Origin: Paramecium sonneborni
Lineage: Eukaryota > Ciliophora > Oligohymenophorea > Peniculida > Parameciidae
Assembly (NCBI GenBank): GCA_905182985.1
Contig: CAJJDN010000018.1
Location: 725,830 to 789,829 of the forward strand
Direction: 5' to 3'
DNA: 64,000 nt
This document shows positions 49,748 to 61,300 of this stretch, in pieces (the first letter of the stretch is position 1; each line of letters starts with the position of its first letter). Made by a program: the position numbers and the translations under genes. The notes below the pieces were generated by a model. It was given only the letters and a program-made list of their open reading frames with translations, made no database searches and was not told where the DNA came from.

Positions 49748-52700
49748 ATGATTCCAAAAAGTAATTTTTGTGAAGTCCATCCTACATGTGAAATAGGAGG
49801 TATTTATAAGGAATTGAACAATAAATAATGTCCGAGAAAGTTATGCTTTGAGTGCAATGTAACACTCAAAATACCACCAGAGAGTATTTTAACTAAGGAA
49901 ATTTTGATTTAAAAAATATCTGAAAAGTTAAATTCATTAGACATAAATCATCTCTTAAAAGAAAATGTAGCTAAAACCATTTTAAAGCGTTTTTAACAAT
50001 AACTTGATTTGTTTTAAGCAGAAATATTTTAGATATTTTCTAGTATTCAGGATTCAGTCAATGCTATTTCAGATGAAGAGAAAGCAGAAGATGAAAAATT
50101 TATCAAACTGATTAATAAAGATTTTAATCCTTTTGATTGTTCTAACAAGGAATTAGATTTTTTAATAAATTTTATTGAAGGAAACATATTTGATGAATGG
50201 ATATAAAGAAAAAAAATTTTAAATTCATTATTATAAAAAGCAGAATTATTCTTGAATAGTCTCATCTAAAGTTCATATAAGACCTGTTTCTTATTTGAAA
50301 ATATTCATATGAATTTGTAGGAGTTTATAAAAAACTAATATACTAAAGTTTAATCTGAACCTATTTAGCAATGTGTAGGATTATAAAAAGTTAAAAATAA
50401 GTTAGAAAAAATAAAATTTCAAATATAAAAAAGGAAAAATGGAGATATTGTTTATTAGAAGGATGGATAAATTCTTAGAATGTAAATTAATAACGATATA
50501 TTATTATAGAATAAAAAATACTTTTGATTTAAAAATTGACAATTTATTTGATAATCTTGAATAAATAAAATATTTAGAATTTTCAGGATAAAAAGGAGTT
50601 AAAGAGTATAAAATTAAACAATGGAATTATTTTTGGAAAGGATAACTTATAGGAGGAGGCACATATAATTTAATTGGATAAAAGTAAGGATAATGGAAAG
50701 AATTAATTAAGAATTTTTGGGAGTATTAAATATAATTAATTAATTATAGTTAAAAAAATATAATAGAAGAAGGCAACTATTTAGAAGGAATTAGAAATGA
50801 TGTTTGGAATTACATCTGGAATGATTAAATAATGTAAGTGTATAAATAATAATAATTAAGTGGAGGAGGAGCCTATGATAAATAAGGAAAGGGGCTAAAA
50901 ACTGGAGAATGGATTGAATTAAGTGATGATTTCAGTGAGGAAAGTTAAGTAACTTTTAATGGTGAATATAATTAAAATGGTATGAAGGTTGGAATGTGGG
51001 ATACTATGTATTGTAATAACAACTAGAAGGAATATAAATAAATGTAAATATAAATGTAAAAATATTTTAGTGGAGGTGGATTGTATGTTGAGTCACATAA
51101 TTAAGAAAGTAATACAATAAAAATTGGGAAATGGATAGAGTTAAATGAGGGATTTTCTTAAAATTCTTAAGTCACTTATAATAGGGAATATAATGAGAAG
51201 GGTTAAAAAAAAGGAAGATGGGATATTATGTATAGCCGAAATTAATATTAAAAATATAACTAAATGTAAATATAAAGGTAATAAATATTGTAGTGGTGGT
51301 GGATTATACGAAGAAAAGGATGGTCGACATTCAATAAAAATTGGAACCTGGGTTGAATTGTGTTAAGATTTTAAGGATGAAAATTTAGTCACTTATCGTG
51401 GCGATTATAATCAGAATGGTTTGAAAATAGGTTAATGGATTATTATGGCTAATGGAGGATAGTTGTATGTATAAAGGTTCAAAAAATTAACTTAGGGGTC
51501 AAGGATAATATAAGGAATAGGAAGGAGGATCAAAAAAGGCTGGAAAATGGATAGAATAATGGGAAAATTTTTAAGTTTGTTAAGAAATTCATTATGAAGG
51601 TGAATATAATAGTAATGGTTGTAAAAAAGGTGTATGGGATATAAAATTTTATGGAAAGAAAACGTAAAAATGTTAAATAATTATGTTAGCGGTGGTGGAT
51701 AATATGATGATTAAGAAGAAGTTTCAAAAAAAATTGGAAGCTGGATTGATTTATTTGATGGATTTCATAAGCATGCATAAGTTACTTTTTGTGGTGAGTA
51801 TAGTGAAAAGGGATAGAAAATAGGAAAACGGGATACGATGGCTTGGGGAAAAAAAATGTATATATCAAGAGTAAAAATATTTAAGTGGTGGTGGATAATA
51901 TGAGGAGTGGGAAGAAGGTTCAAGAAAAATTGGAAGTTGGATTGATATAGGAGATGATTATTGGTTTGAGAATTTAGTCACTTAAAGTTAGAAAGATTAT
52001 ATTTTTCATTAACTTTCTCAAATTTGAAGTCTAGGTCTTTTAAATATGAAGAAGAAATTTTTGAAAGATAATTTGAAAATCAATAGGGAAAGAAAATTAT
52101 TAAGTCAAGACCATTTTATATTACAAGTAAGAAGTTAAAATAAAAATGATTAAAATAATATATTCTGCTCTATATTGGTGAGTATAATTTGAAAGGTATG
52201 AAAAAAGGCACATGGGAAATATGGTTTTAAAATATGGGAGGAGATTACAAAAAGGAATAATTGTAATGGTTATATTAATATTTTAGAGGTTCTGGATAAT
52301 ATGATGAATAAGAAGAAGGTTCAAGAAAGATTGGAAGATGGATTGAGTAAAAAGAAGGGTATGGGATTAGAAATTAAATCATTTATTCTGGTGAATATGA
52401 TAAGCAAGAAAAAAAAATTGGGAGATGGGATATTTTAGAAAAATAATATAGCAATTTTACATTGTGGTATTAAATATAATTTAAAAATATAAGTGGTTGT
52501 ATTAACTATAATTCGTAGGGAGTAGAGATTTATAATAGCGAAAATAGTTTGAAAAATAAAAAGTATAATCAATTTATAGAAATTATTAGAAATCCAATAA
52601 TTTATGTAGGATCATTTAAAAATGAGAAAAAAAATGGTAGATGGGATATTATGTTTAAAACAGGTTCTAAATATGAGTAAATGTAAATAAAGGTTAAAAT

Positions 52701-53111
52701 TATTTAGTGGGGGCGGATAGTATGATGAATATAAAGATACTACAGTAAAAGTTGGGTAATGGATTGATATTGGAAATGAATATGAAATTTGTTCATAAAT
52801 AACTTATAAAGGTGAATATAATATGAAAGGGTAGAAAATAGGTTAATGGGATGCATTTTATAATTGGAAAAATGAGAATAAAAAAATGTAAAAATATATG
52901 TTATAATTATATTAGTGGAGGTGGATTATATGAGGAATGGGAAGAAAGTTCAAGAAAAATTGGAAGCTGGATTGAGTTGGATGAGAGGTTTGAATTAGGA
53001 AATGAAATAACTTATAATGGTGAGTATAATAAAGATGGTAAAAAAGTTGGTACATGGGTGGAAGTAGATTTAGGAAGGGACCCAACTTAATAAATTATAT
53101 ATGAAAATTGA
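49748..53111 (+). CDS. MORN-like repeat protein with N-terminal Cys cluster, partly degenerate array
   Basis: Starts at ATG 49748 (MIPKSNFCEVHPTCEIGGIY). The first 50 residues hold FCEVHPTC...QCPRKLCFEC, a B-box-like cluster. Residues about 50-230 are helical (LNSLDINHLLKENVAKTILK). DIVYQKDGQILRM leads into a tandem array of the same unit as in the minus-strand gene at 27-30.6 kb: SGGGLYVESHNQESNTIKIG, KWIELNEGFSQ, VTYNREYNEKGQKKGRWDIM. GGG.Y cores lie near 50655, 50864, 51071, 51298, 51694, 51891, 52713 and 52920, with weaker ones near 51517 and 52290. Short introns separate many units. Two patches, about 51970-52170 and 52490-52630, have lost the consensus, so the array may be decaying or the gene partly broken. 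The last unit ends GKKVGTWVEVDLG and the stop is TGA 53109-53111. Confidence 0.65.
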
Positions 53112-55311
53112 TTAAAATTTTTATTAAAATTGAATTTTCACTTATTATAAAACAATAAAAATTAAATCTTAATAATTAAAAATAATTAAATAATTTATTA
53201 AGATATTAAAAAAAAAAGTAAAATATATTGATTCAGTCATAGTAGGTTAAATCAGGATTCAAATTAGATTTAACTTTTTTATTTGCCAGACAAGTATTTA
53301 AAATTGCTAAAATATATTATTCAAGATTTATAATATCAATAAGATTTAGATGTATAAATTTAAGAAATTATAATTACTCAAAATATACTAAAAGTTGATT
53401 TAATAGATTAAAAATTAGAATAAAATGATAAAAGCATTGATTTGCAAAGAATTAGATTTGAAAATCATTAATTTTTTTTATTCTTCAAATACTGTTAAAA
53501 AAATAAAAGAATAAAATTCAAAGTAAATAATATTATTTTTAGAAGTTAATCTTTCGTATAATTGAGATTTGGTATTATTAATGTTTAATTCCTTTACATA
53601 TTTTAAGGACAACTTGATGCTGTTATTCCTAAATTTTTTATTTCTATAGAAGATTTATGATATTAATTTGTGAATTACATAATTTTAACTCTAAGGCATG
53701 TGGTTTTTTTGGCTTTCCTCTTCTTCAATTAAGCCAAAGCTTAATCGATCTTCAAATAAATTATCAGAGTATCAAAACATCATTTGAACTTAAAATCATA
53801 TATAAATCTCCCTTAAAATCCAAAGGCGATTCTTCTATATAAAATTTTGTTTAGTATTTGTAACAATCAACTGATACATCTATTTAATTTAATACTTTAA
53901 CTAGCAATTCCGTAAGGAGAGTTACTATTTTCAGTAAGATACTTTTTATTAAATAAATTTTTTCTAAATTTCTGCAAGATTAAAATTAAATTTTAATCTA
54001 TTTAATTTAAATGCTAGATACAAATTTTATGGATATTATATGAAATAACTTATTTTAACCAGTTTACTAAAATAAGAAAATTTGATCAAATATTAATTTT
54101 GTAAAATGATTCCTTCTTAATTTTATAAATGTGATTCTGAGGTGCTCTTAAGGAGATGAGGTTTTGATCCAATATTGATCATAATTTTTTCAAAAATAAA
54201 AATATTTCAAATAGATTATATTATTAAAGTGCTAATAATTCAGCAAAATAGATGAATATAATTAAAAGCAGAGATTCAGTTGAATGAACAATGTAATATA
54301 AATTAATTGTTAAATACTCACCAATTTAATATGATTGTTAATTTAATAATAACGCTTAGTATTTAATTCAAAATTTTTAAAATAATTAAAACAAATAATA
54401 AACATTTTATTTGATAATGAAAATAAATAGAGAATAGTCTGATTAAAATTATAAATAATAAATCGTAAATGGTCTCGGGTCGGCTAGCTGATTCTAAAGT
54501 AACTTAGAAAATGTATATTAATAAGTTTCCTTCAAATGATTTTGATAAAATTATAATAACTTCTGATTAAGTAAAGTTTAGTGAAATTGTGCAAAAAGTC
54601 CCTTAATACTCTATATCTTTACTTATCTTATTTTTGATTATTTGTAAATAATTGGAACTAACACTATCTTTTGATTTGGTCTTAATGTAGCAGATTCTGC
54701 CTTAAATAAAACAACGTCATTATATCTTGTTTTCGATTGCTGAACCGTTTAATCAGTTCTTTCATAAGAACAATTATTATAATCTGATCTATCAAATTCA
54801 TCTAAGTTGTCTAAATAATTTTAGAAAATAAATAATTAAAAAGGAGATAATAGTATAATTATAATCAAATAAAACAGATAACAATATAAACTTAGAATTT
54901 ATTTGTTTAATATGCAATTTTTTATTTACTGCTAATTCCAAATAGACTTTTTACAAGTAACTTTTGTTTGAGAATTCAAATAAAAATTTAATTTTTAATT
55001 CTCATGATTCGATTCACTAACTGCACATAAACAATTTTTTATTTTGCAATACAATCAACTTTATTTGTTAATCCAAATTATTAATTAAAACTTAATAATA
55101 ATTTAAACACTTGATATATTTGTAACAAAACTCTAGATTTTAAATTTCCCTTTTGGTTCTGTTCTTTTATGCCAATATAACTTAAAATTTTCTCAAAATA
55201 AGAATATTATACCATTATTTAAGCTTAAATATTAGTAAGCTTATAAGTTCAGTCTAAAAATTGTGATAATTAATATATATTACAACCATTTAAAAAAAGA
55301 TGTTATCATGT
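53112..55311. other. 2.2-kb stretch, largely unassigned
   Basis: Between two convergent genes. It holds one minus-strand open frame (listed separately) and a short GC-rich block at about 54474-54495. The rest shows no supported gene on either strand. Confidence 0.4.
53259..53880 (-). CDS. Possible minus-strand gene or gene remnant
   Basis: On the minus strand a frame stays open for about 170 codons to TGA 53259-53261 (DNLFEDRLSFGLIEEEESQK; LKYVKELNINNTKSQLYERL; ILFQFLIYQINFQYILSNYN). Just upstream, ESPLDFKGDLYMILSSND continues the protein-like signal in another frame, which a short intron could join. No start codon was fixed and no family recognised. The plus strand has a 130-codon ORF over the same bases (53657 onward) that looks less natural. 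Confidence 0.3.
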
Positions 55312-58300
55312 TCATTATAATTAAGAAATAAACTATGACATGGTTCTCTTTATAAGTTTAAAATCAGTAAAGAAATAAGTAAAGAGTGGAGTTGGAATAT
55401 TGTCCAATATTTCATTTAATTTGAATTTATAAAAATTTAGGATTATTACATTAAAATAACCTCCATTAGAAAAAAAAATATTTATATAAGTGTTTAATTC
55501 TTTTATTTTTAACAAATTTATGAAAAATTAAACGAATTGATAAGATTTATATATAAAACATTATTCTATTGTCTCATTTTCAAGATTTTTTAGCTTCTAT
55601 TAATAGTTAAATTAAGATGAATTTGATTAAACCCAATATAAAAAATTGAATATAAAATATTGATATTTATGATTAATATTTCATTTCTATTCTTAAGCTT
55701 TTAGACTTAAGAATTCTTTTATTTGAATTAATCTTGTTCTAATTTCAAGTCCAAATTATTTAAGCAGAAATATAATTTACAAAAATATTGAAAGTAGAAT
55801 AAAGAACAAAATTACCCACCCAATCATATACTTTTAATCAAATGATAATATATTACTTACATCATGTATAGCCAGTAAAGCAGTAATTAAAATAATTATG
55901 AATATACAAAAATCTGGGATGGCTTATTGCAAAAGTTAAGATCTATTTTCAAATGGATTCTAGAACATAATTAAAGCTATATTGAAGAAACATGGTAAAC
56001 AACAAAATGATGTTTAAAGCAAAGGAACTTCATAAAAATATATAGTAAAAAATATAAACATGGTTTTGCGCATTAAATTGACATAACAATAATTTCTACC
56101 AAAGAAATTTTTAGTATTGAAACCTTCGTATAATGATGAATAGTAATTCTAAAATATTTTAGTTTCATACAAAATTGAATGTTGTGAGCAAACAAATGAA
56201 TATATTTTAAACATCAATATAATAATAATGATTCCAATTATGGCTAATAAAATGTTCAATTTAATAATAGCAAATTCTGATTAACTTCTATATTTTAATT
56301 AAAGAAAACTAGCTAAACAAAGATCTAAAAATACTAATCCAAAAATTTATAGTAGTTTAGTTCTAAAGTTAATTTTAAAATTTAAGGTTTCTTTATAAAT
56401 TATCTTAATGAGAAAAGGCATTTCTTATTTCTTCAGTTTTTTTATTTTGTTTGGATGGTTTTTTTGGAATATAGCTTCTTTGGTTTGTTAAATTTAATTG
56501 ATTGAAAAAATTTCAATTTTGTGTGAGTATTCAAATTAAGATTAGAATATCTTTTAAATATTTGATACTACACAAACTGAAAAGGAATAAGCTATAATTG
56601 CAAGTAAAGTTAAAGCACTAATTAACTAGATGTTATTCAAAAATAAAGGATTAACATCTTTTTCGATAAACTTTGGTGGTGCTTCAAAATAATAAGGATC
56701 TTAAGGTGTATTTAAATTATAAATTTCAGGAATATTAAATACATCACCCCATTCAAATTTTTTGAAAAATAATTTAACATTCAAAGGATAATCCACATTA
56801 AGAAAATAAAAATTATTAATCCAAGTCAAAATATCTAAAATAGTCCAAAAAATATTAAAACCTCCTAGAAGAATTGTCATAGGTCCAATTAATTATAGAA
56901 TAAAAGTAAAAGAAGAAGAAGCTGAAACAACATTTTAAGCTTGATCATTTTAATCTTCAGTATAATACACTAATCTTCTTGGAGTTATAATAATTTCCCT
57001 TGTTTCTTGAAGAATTCTAGTTACATTATCTTTTAATGGAATTATTATATGAATAAGATTAGATTCCAGAATGGATTTAAAGAAATTAAATTTTATTTCA
57101 CATTTTCCTTGTCCTATATTTGTTTAATTTTCCTATTTATAAATTTAATATTAGAATTCTTCTGGCTCAAAATATTCTATCCAAATTTTCAATTAATCAC
57201 AAATTCCATCAAGTTCATTATCATCATACATCAATTCAAGATCATTTCTAGTAGTTGAATTAGAATAAATTAAATCAATATATTTCTAAGGTTGAACAAA
57301 GCATATACCTTCATTACAAATAAATTCTTTTTCAATTTCACATTTAGAATTGCATCCATCTTAATCAATAAGATTTCCATCATCACATTATTCTGTTCCA
57401 GCAGTTATATTATCTCCACATTTAGTTATACATGATTTTGATGATTTATCTAAATAAAATCCAGAAATATTATGACATTATTTACATTCAATTGTAGAGC
57501 ATTTTGTACAATTATTTGGAGTATTAACACATTCCTCACATTTTTCTGAACAAGATATACAAGTATTATCTTTAAGAAAATATCCACTTTCGCAGCTTAA
57601 ACATTCTACAAAATTATTGTCATATTTGCATTCATTACAATTATCTTAGCATTTATAACAAAAACTTAATAAATCTTGATTTTCTTCACATTTATATAAA
57701 GGATCAATTTTGCAATAACTACAACCATCCCTTACAATATCATTTTTATCATCACATTATTCATCTCCTATTTTAATACCATCTCCACATTTAGTTATGC
57801 ATTTTTGTATTTCTAAATGATATCCAATTTAACACTCATAACATGTTCCTTTTTAACAATTAGAACACTTTTTATTGCATTAGTATTTACATTCATAACA
57901 TCCATCATAAGGTATAATATTCTGATCTTCACATTATTCATTGCCTGCTATAATTCCATCTCCACATAATGATAAACAATCATTAGTAAAACTATCATAA
58001 TATAATCCTATCAAACCTTCACATTATTTTAATTATTCACAAACACCTTTAGAGGGTACTAAAATTAATGAAGATTCACATAATAAACACCTCCCAAATT
58101 AGCAATTTAAACATTCCATTTAGCATTAATAATTGCATTTAAAGCAACCATCATATCTGAATTCATTTCCATCATCACATACTTCATCATTAGCCAATAT
58201 ATTATCACCACAAATAGAACTACATGAATTACTAACAATATCTAAATAGAATCCATTTAAGCAATGTGTACAAATTCCATAAGCACATTTTTAACAATAT

Positions 58301-61300
58301 AAAGGGCAAGATTATTAACAATTTAAACAAGAATCTATTTAATATTAGTTTCCATCGTCGCATTCTTCTTCTTTAACTACAATACCATCTCCACATTTAG
58401 GAATGCATTTATTTCCATAATATCCATGTTCACATTCTAAACACTATTCAAACAAACATTATTTACAATTATTTGAGCATTTGTTGATATTATAATCAAT
58501 TATGCAAGTATTTGTAATTAAATCTAGATATCCATATTAACAAAATATGCATTATTAATTATTTAATAATTTACAATCTGCTTATACTTTAGTTAAGAGT
58601 GAGGTTTAAATAGGTTTACATGAATTATTTAATTAATCTAATTAAAAATCTAATTAACATAATTAACATATTCCTAACTAACAATCCAAACAATTTTAAG
58701 CACATTACAATTGACAATTAAAACAACCATCATAATTATTTATATTTCCATCATCACATTATTCATTTCCAACTATTATTTCATCCCCACAAATTGAATC
58801 ACAAAAGTATAAACCTAATTTCCATCCTTATTTGCACTGATAACAAATACCATCAATACAATTTATACAATTAACATCACATATTTATTCACATAAATTG
58901 TTACAAGTGTCATCATTAGAGAAATTTTAGTCATCACATTATTCCTATTCCTCAATTATGCCATTTCCACAAATCTAAGTACAACTGAAATCATGTTCAC
59001 AATCAATTTTTGTACATTTTTTATATTCATCCAGAACATACCCATTTATACAAAGTTGACATGCTCCTTAAATACATTAAATACAAGTTTCTTAACATTT
59101 TGATAAACATTTATTTTCAATTAAATCAAATTCTGTAAGACAATTAATGCATTCTCCATATATACAATTAAAGCAATTTTAAATACATTCATATTTACAT
59201 AAATAACAACCATCATATTGCAAAATATTTGAATCATCACATTCTTCCCATCCAGTTATATATCCATCACCACACTAAGGTTCACATTTTAATAATTTTT
59301 AATTTAAGTACAAACCAAGTGAACATTCCTCTATCAGAATGCAATTGTTATAATATAAATAATATTGGTTTCCACATAGATAACATAAACCTTAAATACA
59401 ATTTAAGCACCCATCTTAACAACTAGAAATACAATCTCCATATTCATTTAATTTATATTCTTTTTCACATATTAAACATTTTCCTTAAAGGCATAATTAA
59501 CATTCAATGCTACATTATGTATCTTTCTTCTCAAATAAACAAATTCCATCATAAAGAAAATAGTCTAATTCACATTTATAACATATTCCATTCATACAAT
59601 TTTTACATAGCTGGCTGCATGAATATTTACAATGATAACAACCATCAAATTCTAAATAATTATTGTCTTCACAGTCTTCATCATGAGCCACTATTCCATC
59701 TCCACAATAAGATTCACAAGTATTAGAATATTAATTGAAATAATAACCATGTTCACATTTTTAACAATTATTTTCGAAATATTATTCACATAATTTTGGA
59801 GCTTCATACATACAACTTAAGCAATTCTGATCAAAAATTTCGCATTATTCATCATGTGCAAGTATTCCATCTCCACAATAAGAATTACATTAAAAACTTG
59901 TATCTAAATAATAACCCATCTTGCAAAGAATGCAGTTGTTTTCATTACATTTATCACAGTGTTAAAAACACTGACTACAATAAAAATCTGGTTATAATTT
60001 AAGTTAATATTCACAAAAATTCATAGGAGCTTGTTTTAATTTGCACAACTATTCAATTTTATTATAATATGCATATTCTTCACATTTGATGCAACTATTT
60101 TTTATTTAAATTTTACAATTTTCAAAAAGCAACTATGTATTTTAAAGAGACTTTTAGCAGTAGATTTAATTAAAAGATAATTCATATCCATCATTGCATT
60201 GTTAACAAATTCCATATAAACACGAATGACAGTTTACATTGCAAGAAAACTTACATAATTAACAATTTTAGAAAGACTACTGTAAATCTACAATTTCGCA
60301 TTATTCATCATCTGCTTTAACTTTATCTCCACAAATTGTATAACATTTAGATTATATCAATTGATAACCCTCTTAGCAATCATAACAAACTCCTTTAATA
60401 CAATTAAAACATGAATCTTAACACGTATATTAACAGAAATGACATCCATCTCCATAAATTATATTACCATCATCACATTATTCATCATCAGTTACAATCT
60501 AATCACCACAGATTGAATAACATAAGTAATCGATTCTTTCATAACCAGGTTAACAAAAATTACAACCAATTCCAGTATTATTGCATTATTTGCATGAAGT
60601 TTAACATTTAGCCTAGCAATTTTAGCAACCTTTATATGGTAAAACTTAGGTTATTTCACATTATTCACCACTTACTAATTTCGAATCTCCACATATTGGA
60701 TTGCATATTTTGTCACTTGAAAGTTTAAATTCAGAAGCACATGACTCACATCTATTATTTACACAACTTGTGCATATTGTAGATGGTTAACATTAAAACT
60801 AACAATTACTACTACAACCATCAAAATCAATAGTATTTCCATCATCACATTATTCTGAATTTATTCCAGAAGGATCAATGACAACTAAGCCATCTCCACA
60901 AATATTTTTACAATAATATTAAAAAGGAACAAACCCTGGTAATTGACAACTTAGACAAGTATTTGTATTATAATTACAAGAGGAACAGCCAATACGACAA
61001 TGAAATCTACAATTTTTACATCCATCAGTATCAACTTGATTACCGTCATCGCATTATTCATATCCAGTAATAATTTAATCTCCACATCTTTCTTTGCATA
61101 ACCATGATGAAGTAATTGTTGGATCAATAAACCATCCTTTAGTTGCACACTCAAAACATTCTCCATTTATACATTTTGTACATTAAGGTTAACATTAATA
61201 TTTACAATTATAGCATCCATCATATTAAATTGAATTTCCATCTTCGCATTCTTCAGTTCCACTAATAACTCCATCTCCACAAATATCTGGACAAGGTAAA

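Noticed and set aside
54020..54190. Possible tRNA or snRNA near GAGGTGCTCTTAAGGAGATG with a downstream T run
   Set aside because: No cloverleaf, no GGTTCRANTCC box and no recognisable snRNA core could be drawn.
59229..60611. Several plus-strand His/Asn-rich ORFs
   Set aside because: They are antisense to the DUF4215-type Cys repeats and recur with the same period.
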